A stretch of DNA of 64,000 nt from Amnibacterium setariae (GCF_003581425.1 NZ_QXTG01000001.1:806001-870000), one strand, 5' to 3'; positions 36,949 through 45,361 are shown, numbered from the stretch's first letter. Notes: a model not told the origin generated them from the sequence alone. Made by a program: numbers and translations.

Positions 36949-37403
36949 GCGCCAGAGCGGTCCGTCGCGCCGTCGACGGCACGGTGATCGAGGAGCTCGA
37001 CGTGCCCGCCAGGGCCGCGGAGCTCCGGCTCGAGCCGCACCCGGAGGGCGGCTGGTACCGGCGCACGTGGGCGTCGCCCGCGTCGGTCGAGACCCCGAAC
37101 GGCGCCCGGCCGGCTGCGACGATGATCCTGTTCCTCCTGCCGCCCGGCGAGACGAGCGCCTGGCACACCGTCGCCTCCGACGAGCTCTGGCTGTGGCACG
37201 GGCCGGACCCCGTGGTGCTCGAGCTCGGCGGCAGCGGGCCCCGACCCGAGGAGGGCGAGCGGATCGAGCTCGGGCCCGCGTCGCCGCAGGGCCTCGTGCC
37301 GGCCGGCGTCTGGCAGCGCACCCTGCCGTCCGCGGGGGAGGCGCTCGTCAGCTGCGTCGTCTCGCCCGGGTTCGACTTCGCCGACTTCGCGCTCGAGACC
37401 TAG
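36945..37403 (+). CDS. Cupin-type protein (DUF985)
   Basis: A 152-residue single cupin domain of the cupin_5/DUF985 family: RLEPHPEGGWYRRTWASP, ATMILFLLPPGETSAWHTVASDELWLWH and SCVVSPGFDFADFAL are family signatures. Function of DUF985 proteins is not established. Translationally coupled to the amidohydrolase. Its stop codon overlaps the VOC pseudogene stop on the other strand. Confidence 0.88.
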   Translation: MSARAVRRAVDGTVIEELDVPARAAELRLEPHPEGGWYRRTWASPASVETPNGARPAATMILFLLPPGETSAWHTVASDELWLWHGPDPVVLELGGSGPRPEEGERIELGPASPQGLVPAGVWQRTLPSAGEALVSCVVSPGFDFADFALET

Positions 37404-37799
37404 CCCGCCTGCAGCACCCGCACGATGTTGCCCGACGGGTCGCGGAACGCGGCGTCGCGTGGGCCCCACGGCTGGTCCGCGGGCTCCTGCACGACCTCCG
37501 CGCCGCTCGCCGCGGCGCGCTCGAACAGCGCGTCGAGGTCGTCCGTCGCGAACACGAACGGGCCGAGCGCGCCCTTCACGACGAGCTCCTCGAGCGCCTC
37601 CCCCGTCGACGGGCGACCGGCCCGCCTGCGGGTCGGACAGCACGATCTGCGCGCCGCCGGTGTCGCCGAGCGTGATCCAGCGGTGCCCGCCGGAGGAGAC
37701 GTCGTTCGCGACCGGCAGGCCCAGGGCGTCGCGGTAGAACGCGAGCGCCTCCTCCGGGTCGGAGACGGTGATGGGCGCGTAGTGCAGCGAGATCGGCAT
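37400..37799 (-). pseudogene. VOC-family gene with +1 frameshift in a G5 run
   Basis: The first half reads SLHYAPITVSDPEEALAFYR to IVLSDPQAGRSPVDG; the second half, in the next frame, reads EALEELVVKGALGPFVFATD to FRDPSGNIVRVLQAG. Removing one base from the run 37600-37604 (CCCCC on the plus strand) gives PVDGEALEELV and a normal single VOC domain of about 132 residues. It may be a pseudogene, a phase-variable gene or a sequencing error. It has its own leaderless promoter. Confidence 0.75.
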
Positions 37800-37806
37800 G
37801 GTCCCG

Positions 37807-37812
37807 ACGCTA
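37807..37812 (-). promoter_or_regulatory. Leaderless -10 box of the VOC gene
   Basis: TAGCGT (read 37812 to 37807), seven bases before the ATG at 37799; it overlaps the AraC stop codon at 37810. Confidence 0.55.
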
Positions 37813-38271
37813 GGCCGCGGCGGTCGCCGTCGCTTCTCGGATCCTGCTCGTCCCGGCCGGGCTCGCCGCGCGCGGCTGCCGCGCCGGGCGCGTCACGGCG
37901 CGCGCGGTGCAGTCGGGCATCAGCGCCTCCGCCGGGTGCTCGGCGGCGCGGTAGGCGGAGGGCGTCGTGCCGACGAGCTCGGTGAACCGGCTGCTGAACG
38001 AGCCGAGCGACGTGCAGCCGACCCGCATGCACGCCTCGGTGACCGAGAGGCCGCCGCGCAGCAGCGCGCACGCCCGCTCGATCCGCCGCGTCATCAGGTA
38101 TTGGTACGGCGTCTCGCCGTAGACCGCGCGGAAGCGGCGGCTGAAGTGCGCCGTCGACAGGTGCACCGCGGCGGCGATCGCGGGCACGTCGAGCGGCTGG
38201 GCGTACCGGCGGTCGATCAGGTCGCGGGCGCGCCGGAGCAGCACCAGCTCCTGACGGCGCTCCGGGGTCAC
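37810..38271 (-). CDS. AraC-family transcriptional regulator, DNA-binding domain only
   Basis: A 153-residue protein made of the two AraC helix-turn-helices: PLDVPAIAAAVHLSTAHFSR with RRFRAVYGETPYQYLMTRRIERA, then LSVTEACMRVGCTSLGSFSS with FTELVGTTPSAYR. It lacks the usual N-terminal ligand domain. AraC plus VOC gene pairs are common, and the broken VOC gene lies directly downstream. GTG start follows TACGGT by six bases. Confidence 0.9.
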   Translation of the reverse strand: MTPERRQELVLLRRARDLIDRRYAQPLDVPAIAAAVHLSTAHFSRRFRAVYGETPYQYLMTRRIERACALLRGGLSVTEACMRVGCTSLGSFSSRFTELVGTTPSAYRAAEHPAEALMPDCTARAVTRPARQPRAASPAGTSRIREATATAAA

Positions 38272-38277
38272 GGCCCG

Positions 38278-38283
38278 ACCGTA
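38278..38283 (-). promoter_or_regulatory. Leaderless -10 box of the AraC-type gene
   Basis: TACGGT (read 38283 to 38278), six bases before GTG 38271. Confidence 0.55.
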
Positions 38284-38293
38284 GCGCCGCCGC

Positions 38294-39040
38294 TCACCCC
38301 TCCGCCAGGAACGCGTCGAGCAGGGCGAGCACCCGCTCCGGCTGCTCGAGGTGCGGCAGGTGGCCCGCCTCGGCGACGGCCTCGAAGCGGGAGCCGGGGA
38401 AGGCCGCGGTCATCGCGCGCCCGTAGGCGGGCGTCGTGACCCGGTCGCTCGCACCCCAGATCCCGAGCACCGGCACCCGCACGGTCGACAGCCGCTCGAG
38501 CAGGCCCGGGTCGTGCATGTAGGGGTCGCCCGCGAGGGCGTGCAGCGCGGCCTGGTTGCCCTGGAAGCGCTGCAGCGACTCCGGGGTCGGCGCCGGCAGC
38601 GAGGCGAGGAAGCGGTCCGGGTCGTGCCAGGAGAACGGCGCGAGCGACCGCGGGTCGAGCCCGGCGACGTCCCGGATCGGCTCGTCGGGCACGTCGACGC
38701 CGACCGCGTCGATCAGAACGACCCGACCGACCCGGCCGACCTGTCCGACCCGGCCCGCGTCCTGGACCGCCATGGCGCTCGCGACCCAGCCGCCCACCGA
38801 GGAGCCGACCACCGCGACCCGCTCGAGCCCCTCCTCGGCGAGGAGGTCGAGGAAGGCCGCCGCGACGTCGTCGACCGAGCGGATCGCGTCCCGCCGGGTC
38901 GTGCCGTCGAAGCCGGGGATGGTCGGCGCGAGCACGCGGTGCCGTGCGGCGAGGTGCGCCACGAGGGGCGCGACCGTCGCGGGGCCGCCGCCGCCGTGGA
39001 CGACGAGCACGGGGAAGCCGGAGGAGGGGGAGGAGGTCAT
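38294..39040 (-). CDS. Alpha/beta hydrolase
   Basis: A 248-residue alpha/beta-fold hydrolase. The oxyanion region is VVHGGGGPATVAPLV, the nucleophile Ser is in VVGSSVGGWVAS, and the catalytic His is in AEAGHLPHLEQPERV near the C-terminus; the acid is probably in GIWGASDRVT. Substrate unknown. Divergent from a MarR regulator 48 bases away, likely its repressor. Confidence 0.9.
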   Translation of the reverse strand: MTSSPSSGFPVLVVHGGGGPATVAPLVAHLAARHRVLAPTIPGFDGTTRRDAIRSVDDVAAAFLDLLAEEGLERVAVVGSSVGGWVASAMAVQDAGRVGQVGRVGRVVLIDAVGVDVPDEPIRDVAGLDPRSLAPFSWHDPDRFLASLPAPTPESLQRFQGNQAALHALAGDPYMHDPGLLERLSTVRVPVLGIWGASDRVTTPAYGRAMTAAFPGSRFEAVAEAGHLPHLEQPERVLALLDAFLAEG

Positions 39041-39047
39041 GGCCGCC

Positions 39048-39081
39048 AGGCTATATCAATACATTTACTCGGGGCTACACT
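39048..39081. promoter_or_regulatory. Divergent leaderless promoters with AT-rich centre
   Basis: Minus-strand TAGCCT (39053-39048), seven bases from ATG 39040; plus-strand TACACT (39076-39081), six bases from GTG 39088. Between them is an AT-rich segment (TATATCAATACATTTAC) that stands out in this GC-rich DNA and is a candidate MarR operator. Confidence 0.6.
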
Positions 39082-39087
39082 CGGACC

Positions 39088-39510
39088 GTGGACGTCGGGA
39101 CGCGCACGGACGACGAGGTGTTGGGCAGGGCCGTCAAGCAGGTGCAGTGGCGGCACCACCGCGCCCTCGACGCCCGGATGCGGAGCATCGGCTCGACGAT
39201 CGTGCAGTGGGACGTGCTGCGCGCCCTCGAGCGACAGCCGGACGCATCCGCGCACGACCTCGCGCAGGCGACGTTCCAGAGCGACCAGTCCCTCGGCGTC
39301 ATGATGCGGAACATGGAGCGGAAGGGGCTCGTCGAGCGGCGGCCCGTCCGCGGCCGCCGGCTCGAGCATCGCGTCACCGACGCGGGCGCGGCGGTGCTCG
39401 AGCAGGGGCACCGGTTCGCCGCGGAGGTCCTCGACGCGTCGTTCGGCGCGCTCGACGCGGGGGAGCGGCAGCAGCTGCTCGCGCTCCTCCGCCGCATCGG
39501 CGCCGACTGA
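39088..39510 (+). CDS. MarR-family transcriptional regulator
   Basis: A 140-residue MarR winged helix: WDVLRALERQPDASAHDLAQ, recognition helix SDQSLGVMMRNMERKGLVER and wing RRLEHRVTDAG. Likely controls itself and the divergent hydrolase. The GTG 39088 start is set by the TACACT box. The ligand is unknown. Confidence 0.9.
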   Translation: MDVGTRTDDEVLGRAVKQVQWRHHRALDARMRSIGSTIVQWDVLRALERQPDASAHDLAQATFQSDQSLGVMMRNMERKGLVERRPVRGRRLEHRVTDAGAAVLEQGHRFAAEVLDASFGALDAGERQQLLALLRRIGAD

Positions 39511-39512
39511 GA

Positions 39513-39564
39513 TCCGTTTTGAAGGAGTTCTGCGCGGTCCGCGCGAGAACTCCTTCAAAACGGA
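39513..39564. terminator. Perfect 19-bp hairpin between convergent genes
   Basis: Arms TCCGTTTTGAAGGAGTTCT (39513-39531) and 39546-39564, with a 14-base loop that itself can pair. Lies between the convergent MarR and LysR stops and can serve both directions. Confidence 0.7.
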
Positions 39565-39565
39565 A

Positions 39566-40444
39566 TCATCGGGTCGGGGCGCCCAGCGGGGCCTGGGCCG
39601 AGAGCGTCGCGCTGCGGATCGCGGTCGTGAGCGCCTCGACCGCGGGCTTCGGGGCGGCCGGGTTCGACAGCAGCCGGAAGTCGACCGGGCCGAGGGCGGG
39701 GAGGCCGAGGCGCACCTCGACCTTCTGCAGGTCGGAGGGGATCAGCGAGTGCGCGAGCACCGCGATACCGAGCCCGGCGCGGGTCGCCGCGAGCATCGCG
39801 TTGATGTCGCGGACCGTGCAGGCGATGCGCCAGCGCCGGCCCGCCGCCTCGAGGGCGTCGATCGCCATCTGCCGGGTGAAGCTCGGGGCGCGGTGGACGA
39901 CGAGCGGCACCTGCTCCTGCTTCAGGAAGGGCTCGGCGTCCTCCGCCGCCCAGACGAACTGGTCGTGCAGCACGAGGGTGCCCTCGCCCGCCTCCACCGC
40001 GGGCTGCTTGACGAACACGAGGTCGAGGTGGCCCGCCGCGAGCCGGCGCGTGAGCACCGAGCTCTGGTCGACCGTGAGCTCGAGGTCGACCTGCGGGTTG
40101 AGCCGGCGGAACTGCCGGAGGATCCGCGGCAGCTGGGTGATCGCGAGGTCGTCCGCCGTGCCGAAGCGCAGCCGGCCGCGGGTGGGGGAGGTGCGGAAGT
40201 AGGACTCGGCGTCGGCGTGCGCGCCGAGGATGCGGTGCGCGAAGCCGGACAGCGCCTCGCCCGCCTCCGTCAGCCGCACGCCGCGGGTCTCCCGGATGAA
40301 CAGGGCCCGCCCGACCTCGTCCTCGAGCCGCCGCATCTGCTGGCTCACGGTCGGCTGGCTGATGCCGAGCTGCTGCGCGGCGACCGTGAAGCTGTGCCCG
40401 CCGGCGACGGCGAGGAAGGTGCGGAGCAGCACCGGGTCGTACAT
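39566..40444 (-). CDS. LysR-family transcriptional regulator
   Basis: A 292-residue LysR regulator: N-terminal winged helix LLRTFLAVAGGHSFTVAAQQ followed by GISQPTVSQQMRRLEDEVGR, and a periplasmic-binding-protein-like effector domain (about residues 90-290). Divergent from an MFS exporter with 103 bases between, which hold a palindrome. Confidence 0.92.
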   Translation of the reverse strand: MYDPVLLRTFLAVAGGHSFTVAAQQLGISQPTVSQQMRRLEDEVGRALFIRETRGVRLTEAGEALSGFAHRILGAHADAESYFRTSPTRGRLRFGTADDLAITQLPRILRQFRRLNPQVDLELTVDQSSVLTRRLAAGHLDLVFVKQPAVEAGEGTLVLHDQFVWAAEDAEPFLKQEQVPLVVHRAPSFTRQMAIDALEAAGRRWRIACTVRDINAMLAATRAGLGIAVLAHSLIPSDLQKVEVRLGLPALGPVDFRLLSNPAAPKPAVEALTTAIRSATLSAQAPLGAPTR

Positions 40445-40479
40445 GCGACACTCCTGCCCGAGGCGACTGCCATTGGGAA

Positions 40480-40493
40480 ATCCGATGACGGAT
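40480..40493. promoter_or_regulatory. Candidate LysR operator
   Basis: Perfect inverted repeat ATCCG-N4-CGGAT, within wider arms CCATTG/CAATGG, in the LysR-MFS spacer. Confidence 0.5.
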
Positions 40494-40547
40494 ATCGAAG
40501 CACATCACCGGGGGCAATGGGTCGGCAGACCTACCGTGGAACCGGTC

Positions 40548-41834
40548 ATGTCCCACGCCCTCCCGCTCTCCGCCCGCATCCGCCCCGCCTTCAGCGGCTT
40601 CGCCCCGCTCTCGATCCCGAACTACCGCCGCTTCGCCGGCTCGAACGTGCTCGCGATGAGCGCGACCTGGATGCAGCGCATCGCCCAGGACTGGCTGGTC
40701 CTGCAGTTGACGCACAGCGTCGCCGCGGTCGGCGTCACGACCGCGATGCAGTTCGCGCCGTCGATCCTGTTCGGCCTGCACGGCGGCGTCGTCGTCGACC
40801 GGTTCCCGCGCCGGAAGCTGCTGATGGTCACGCAGTCGCTCGTCGGCGCGGTGAGCCTGCTGCTCGCGATCACCGCGCTGACCCACACCGCGACCGTCTG
40901 GTTCGTCTGGGCCGCCGCCTTCGCGATCGGCTGCGTCACGGTCGTCGACAACCCGGGCCGCCAGGTGTTCGTCAACGAGCTCGTCGGGCGGCAGCACCTG
41001 AAGAACGCGCTCAACCTCAACGCCGCGGTGTTCCAGCTCGGGGCGTTCGTCGGCCCGGCCGTCGCGGGCGGGCTGATCGGCGCGGTCGGCGGGGGGTGGG
41101 CGTTCCTCATCAACGCCGCCGCCTGCTGCGTGACCGTGTTCATGCTCACCCGGCTCGACCCCGCGCAGCTGCAGCCGGTGCCCGTGTCCCCGCGCCGCCC
41201 GCACGCCCTGCGGGAGGGGATCGCGTTCGTGCTGCGCACCCCCGCGATCCGCTACTCGATCCTGATGCTCGCGTTCCTCAGCGTCTTCACGCTGACGATG
41301 CCCGTGCTGCTCGCCGCGTTCGCCACGCAGGTCTTCGACCTCGGCGCCTCCGGCTACGGCCTCTTCAACTCGCTCGTCGCGATCGGCGCCGTCGCGGGCG
41401 CGCTCGCGTCGACGAGACTGACGCGGCTGCGCCTGCGGATCGTGGTCCTGTGCGGCACCGCCTGGGCGGGCACGCTCGCGCTCGCCGCATTCATGCCGAC
41501 CGTGCCGACGTTCGGCGTCGCGCTCGTCGCCTCCGGGATCGGCAGCCAGTACTTCTTCCAGTCCGGCAACCCGCTGGTGCAGCTCAGCACGGTGCCGGAG
41601 GTGCGCGGCCGCGTCATCTCCGTCTGGGTGCTCGTCGTGCTCGGCGGGCAGGGGATCGGCGGCCCGATCATGGGCGGCATCGTCGATGCGATCGGAGCCC
41701 GCGGCGGCATGCTCGTCGCCGGCGGCGTCCCGCTCGTCGCCGGGATCGTGCTGTCGCTGCTGCTCGCCCGGCGCGGCTCGCTGCGGCTCGCGGTGTCGTC
41801 CCGGCGGCCGCTCGTCGCGATCACCGAGCGCTGA
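40548..41834 (+). CDS. MFS transporter (enterobactin exporter EntS-like)
   Basis: A 428-residue MFS protein; the N-terminal FSGFAPLSIPNYRRFAGSNVL and MQRIAQDWLVLQLTHSVAAVGV are typical of the MFS_3/EntS-like branch. About 12 helices. Substrate unknown; probably an exporter controlled by the divergent LysR protein. ATG 40548 is chosen as the first residue matching the family; an in-frame GTG lies four codons earlier. Confidence 0.87.
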   Translation: MSHALPLSARIRPAFSGFAPLSIPNYRRFAGSNVLAMSATWMQRIAQDWLVLQLTHSVAAVGVTTAMQFAPSILFGLHGGVVVDRFPRRKLLMVTQSLVGAVSLLLAITALTHTATVWFVWAAAFAIGCVTVVDNPGRQVFVNELVGRQHLKNALNLNAAVFQLGAFVGPAVAGGLIGAVGGGWAFLINAAACCVTVFMLTRLDPAQLQPVPVSPRRPHALREGIAFVLRTPAIRYSILMLAFLSVFTLTMPVLLAAFATQVFDLGASGYGLFNSLVAIGAVAGALASTRLTRLRLRIVVLCGTAWAGTLALAAFMPTVPTFGVALVASGIGSQYFFQSGNPLVQLSTVPEVRGRVISVWVLVVLGGQGIGGPIMGGIVDAIGARGGMLVAGGVPLVAGIVLSLLLARRGSLRLAVSSRRPLVAITER

Positions 41835-42215
41835 TCAGCCGAGCAGGACCGCCAGCGCCGAGACGACCATCCCGGCCAGGAAGGCCACCAGCCCCGCACG
41901 GATGCTGAGCGACTTCCGCGCCGCCGCGCTGCCGGGAGCATCCGTGACGACGGGGCAGCCCGCCCAGGCGAGGCCGAACGAGCCCAGCACGACGAGCGCG
42001 GCGCCGGCCCACCAGGCGACCGCCGCGAGCGCGGGGAGGTCGCCCGGCCGCCAGCCCGACGCGAGCAGGCCGGTCGTGCCGACCGCGGCGGTGACCGCGG
42101 CGGCCGCGAACCAGACGCTGCCGGTCGACACCACGTGCCGCAGCAGGGCGTCGTCGCGCTCGCCCGCGCCGGGGAACTCGCGCCGCGCCTCGGGCGCGTC
42201 CTGCTGGATCGTCAC
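41835..42215 (-). CDS. Small membrane protein, three helices
   Basis: A 126-residue protein with a hydrophilic N-terminus (QQDAPEARREFPGAGERDD) and three hydrophobic helices (VWFAAAAVTAAVGTTGLLA; LAAVAWWAGAALVVLGSFGL; LVAFLAGMVVSALAVLLG). The start GTG 42215 is tentative; a longer frame exists. Not recognised. Its stop abuts the MFS stop on the other strand. Confidence 0.6.
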   Translation of the reverse strand: MTIQQDAPEARREFPGAGERDDALLRHVVSTGSVWFAAAAVTAAVGTTGLLASGWRPGDLPALAAVAWWAGAALVVLGSFGLAWAGCPVVTDAPGSAAARKSLSIRAGLVAFLAGMVVSALAVLLG

Positions 42216-42331
42216 CGCTCGACTCTGCGACACCTCGGTTCCAGAGATCCCGAGCGCCGGCCGAGCGGATGCTGACCGCGCGAACGTGACGTCCCGCGAC
42301 ACGACGGTCCGCTCGGCGTGCACCGTCCCAA

Positions 42332-42337
42332 TACGCT
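42332..42337 (+). promoter_or_regulatory. Leaderless -10 box of the ABC importer operon
   Basis: TACGCT, six bases before ATG 42344; no Shine-Dalgarno. Confidence 0.6.
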
Positions 42338-42343
42338 CCGGGC

Positions 42344-43219
42344 ATGCCCGCGCTCCGACGCCCGCTCGCCCGCCGCACCGCCCTCGCCGTGCTCGGCGCC
42401 TCCGCGCTGCTCGCGCTGTCCGCGTGCGCCCAGGGCGCCGCGCCCGCCGACACCGCCGCCGGCTCGGCGTCGGCCTCGGCCGGCCCCGCGAGCCTCCAGA
42501 CGCTCACCCCGGGCAAGCTGACGGTGGCCACCGGGCAGCCCGCGTACTCCCCGTGGGTGGAGGACGACGAGCCGCAGTCGGGGAAGGGCTTCGAGGCGGC
42601 GGTGACCTACGCCGTGGCGAAGCAGCTCGGCTACGCGCAGGGCGACGTCGTGTGGGTGCGGTCCACCTTCGACTCGGCGATCGCGCCCGGCGCGAAGCCG
42701 TGGGACCTGAACGTCCAGCAGTTCAGCGTCACCGACGAGCGCAGGAAGGCCGTCGACTTCTCCTCGCCGTACTACACGACGACGCAGGCGGTCGTGACGA
42801 CGAAGGGGTCGAAGGCGGACGGCGTGACGTCGGTCGCCGGGCTCAAGGGGCTGACCATCGGCGTCGCCGCGTCCACCACGAGCCTCCAGGTCGTCACCGA
42901 CCGCATCGGGCAGCCCAAGGTCTTCAACAGCAACGACGACGCGGTCCAGGCACTGAAGACCAAGCAGGTCGACGCGATCGTCACCGACCTGCCCACCGCC
43001 TTCTACATCGCAGGCGCCCAGCTCGACGACGGCGTCGTCGCGGGCCAGCTCGCGGACTCGAGCGAGGGCGGCGACCGGTTCGCGTACGTGCTGCCGAAGG
43101 GGTCGAAGCTCACGGCGCCGGTCAGCGCGGCGATCGATGCGCTGAAGTCCTCCGGGGAGCTGCAGAAGCTGACCGACCAGTGGCTCTCCTCCGAGGTCGA
43201 CGCCCCCGTCCTCAAGTGA
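42344..43219 (+). CDS. Polar amino-acid ABC transporter, substrate-binding lipoprotein
   Basis: A 291-residue lipoprotein with lipobox LSAC (Cys28) and a bacterial extracellular solute-binding family 3 domain: LTVATGQPAYSPWVEDDEPQ, DLNVQQFSVTDERRKAVDFS, and GLTIGVAASTTSLQVVTD. The bound amino acid is not determined. Overlaps the permease gene by GTGA. First gene of a three-gene importer operon. Confidence 0.92.
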   Translation: MPALRRPLARRTALAVLGASALLALSACAQGAAPADTAAGSASASAGPASLQTLTPGKLTVATGQPAYSPWVEDDEPQSGKGFEAAVTYAVAKQLGYAQGDVVWVRSTFDSAIAPGAKPWDLNVQQFSVTDERRKAVDFSSPYYTTTQAVVTTKGSKADGVTSVAGLKGLTIGVAASTTSLQVVTDRIGQPKVFNSNDDAVQALKTKQVDAIVTDLPTAFYIAGAQLDDGVVAGQLADSSEGGDRFAYVLPKGSKLTAPVSAAIDALKSSGELQKLTDQWLSSEVDAPVLK

Positions 43220-44067
43220 CGCTCGAGCGTCCGCTCAGCGCGGTCGAGGTCGAGCGGCGGGCGTACCGCCGCCGGCGCTCGCAGCGCTCCGTGCTGCTCG
43301 CGGCGCTCTCGACGCTCGTCGTCGCGGCGGTCGTCGTGGGCGTGCTGGCGCTCACGCCGGGCACGGCGGTCGTCGCGCGCACCTTCTTCGACCCCGCGGA
43401 GGCGGTGCGCGTCCTCCCGGCGGTGCTCGCCGGGCTCTGGGTCAACGTCGTCGTCCTCGTCTTCGCGGCGATCGGCGTCGCGGTCGTCGCGACCCTCCTC
43501 GCCGTGCTCCGCACGCTGCGCGGGCCGGTCTTCGCGCCGCTGCGGTTCCTCGCCGCGGTCTACACGGACGTGTTCCGCGGCGTGCCCGTGATCGTGATGA
43601 TCCTGCTCATCGGGTTCGGGGTGCCGGGGCTGAACCCGAGCGTGCTCTACGACAGCCGCCTGCTCGGCGGCCTCGCGCTCGTGCTGACCTACTCGGCCTA
43701 CGTCGCGGAGGTGCTCCGCGCCGGCATCGAGTCCGTGCACCCGTCGCAGCGCCTCGCGGCCCGATCGCTCGGCCTCACGCACGGGCAGACGCTGCGGCTC
43801 GTGGTCCTGCCGCAGGGCGTCCGCCGCGTGACCCCGGCGCTCGTCAACGACTTCGTGTCGATGCAGAAGGACGTCGGCCTGATCTCGATCCTCGGCGCGG
43901 TCGACGCGGTCCGGGCCGCACAGATCCAGGTCGCGGTGAACTACAACTACACGGCGTACGTCGTCGCGGGGCTGCTCTTCGTGCTGCTCAGCCTCCCGTT
44001 CATCCGGCTCACCGACGTGCTCGAGCGCCGCGCCCGCATCCGGCAGCAGCAGGGCGGCGTGCTGTGA
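43216..44067 (+). CDS. Polar amino-acid ABC transporter, permease
   Basis: A 283-residue HisM/GlnP-type permease with the polar amino acid signature (VYTDVFRGVPVIVMILLIGF) and the EAA loop AEVLRAGIESVHPSQRLAAR-SLG. An extra N-terminal helix precedes the core. Start GTG 43216 is translationally coupled to the binding protein, and its stop overlaps the ATPase start. Confidence 0.93.
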   Translation: MTLERPLSAVEVERRAYRRRRSQRSVLLAALSTLVVAAVVVGVLALTPGTAVVARTFFDPAEAVRVLPAVLAGLWVNVVVLVFAAIGVAVVATLLAVLRTLRGPVFAPLRFLAAVYTDVFRGVPVIVMILLIGFGVPGLNPSVLYDSRLLGGLALVLTYSAYVAEVLRAGIESVHPSQRLAARSLGLTHGQTLRLVVLPQGVRRVTPALVNDFVSMQKDVGLISILGAVDAVRAAQIQVAVNYNYTAYVVAGLLFVLLSLPFIRLTDVLERRARIRQQQGGVL

Positions 44068-44834
44068 GCGGCGGCGCGGCGCGAGCGGAGGCTGCGGGCG
44101 GCACCGTCCTGCGGACCGAGGGGCTCGTCAAGGCGTTCGGCGACCACGTGGTCCTCGACGGCATCGACGTCGCCGTCGGCCGGCACGAGGTCGTGGTGCT
44201 GATCGGCGCCTCCGGCTCCGGCAAGTCGACGCTGCTGCGCGCGATCAACCTGCTCGAGCCGATCGACGACGGCCGCATCTGGCTCGACGACGAGGACATC
44301 AGCGACCCGCGGGTCGACGCCGACCGCGTGCGCGCCCGCATCGGCGTCGTCTTCCAGCAGTTCAACCTGTTCCCGCACCTGTCCGTGCTCGACAACGTCA
44401 CCCTGGCCGCGCGGCGCGTGCACCGCACGTCGAAGGCGGAGGCGGAGGCGTCCGGGCTGCGGCTGCTCGAGCGGGTCGGGCTCGCGGACCGGGCGCGCTC
44501 CTACCCCGACCGGCTGTCCGGCGGCCAGCAGCAGCGCGTCGCGATCGTGCGGGCCATCGCGACGAACCCGGAGCTGCTGCTGCTCGACGAGATCACGAGC
44601 GCGCTCGACCCGCAGCTCGTCGGCGAGGTGCTCGACCTCGTCGCGGAGCTGAAGGAGCAGGGCTCGACCATCCTCATGACCACGCACGAGATGCACTTCG
44701 CGGAGCACGCCGCGGACCGCGTCGTGTTCCTGAAGGACGGCCGGATCGCGGAGGCGGGGCCGCCGGAGCAGGTGCTGCGCGACCCGCAGCACCCCGACAC
44801 CCGCGCGTTCCTCTCCCGGCTCCGCGCGCGCTGA
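44064..44834 (+). CDS. Polar amino-acid ABC transporter, ATPase
   Basis: A 256-residue GlnQ-type ATPase: Walker A GASGSGKST, Q-loop FQQFNLFPHLSVLDNV, signature LSGGQQQRVAIVRA, Walker B LLLLDEITSALDP and the H-loop MTTHEMHF. Third gene of the importer operon (GTGA overlap). Confidence 0.95.
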   Translation: MSGGAARAEAAGGTVLRTEGLVKAFGDHVVLDGIDVAVGRHEVVVLIGASGSGKSTLLRAINLLEPIDDGRIWLDDEDISDPRVDADRVRARIGVVFQQFNLFPHLSVLDNVTLAARRVHRTSKAEAEASGLRLLERVGLADRARSYPDRLSGGQQQRVAIVRAIATNPELLLLDEITSALDPQLVGEVLDLVAELKEQGSTILMTTHEMHFAEHAADRVVFLKDGRIAEAGPPEQVLRDPQHPDTRAFLSRLRAR

Positions 44835-44911
44835 CCCGGAGTCGTCGACGAGCGGCAACGCCCCGCGTTCTGGGCATCGCCCCGCGCCGGCGCGGATGGG
44901 ACGGTGATGGG

Positions 44912-45361
44912 GTGAGCGACACGCTGCAGGCCCGGCCCGACGACGCCGCCCGCCCCGTCGAGTACCTGTCGGTCGTCTACTCGTCGATCGCGTCCGTGCC
45001 GTTCGACGAGGTCGAGCTCGCGATCCTGCTCGCCACGAGCCGCATGAACAACGAGGCGAAGGACGTCACGGGCGTCCTGCTGCACCGCGACGGGCACTTC
45101 ATGCAGGCGCTCGAGGGCCCCGTCGGCGCCGTGCGCGCCACCCTGCGCCGCATCGCCGCGGACGAGCGGCACCGCGACGTCCGGACGCTCGACGAGGAGT
45201 ACCTCACGGCCCGCCGGTTCGGCTCCTGGTCGATGGGCTACCGACCGCTCTCCGAGACCGACCTCGCCGAGGCGCCGACCTGGTTCGGGTCGCCCGAGGC
45301 GCTCCAGGGGCGCGACGGCTTCCGCGCCGCCGAGCTGCTCGCCTGGTTCCGCAGCCGCTGA
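44912..45361 (+). CDS. BLUF-domain blue-light photoreceptor
   Basis: A 149-residue stand-alone BLUF protein, binding FAD and sensing blue light. All key residues are in place: Tyr23 (VVYSSIA), Asn47 (NNEAKDVTG), Gln65 (FMQALEG), and Trp106/Met108 (SWSMGY). Only about 35 residues follow the domain, so output must be by a partner protein, which is not evident nearby. GTG start; no clear promoter box in the 77 bases upstream. Confidence 0.93.
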   Translation: MSDTLQARPDDAARPVEYLSVVYSSIASVPFDEVELAILLATSRMNNEAKDVTGVLLHRDGHFMQALEGPVGAVRATLRRIAADERHRDVRTLDEEYLTARRFGSWSMGYRPLSETDLAEAPTWFGSPEALQGRDGFRAAELLAWFRSR

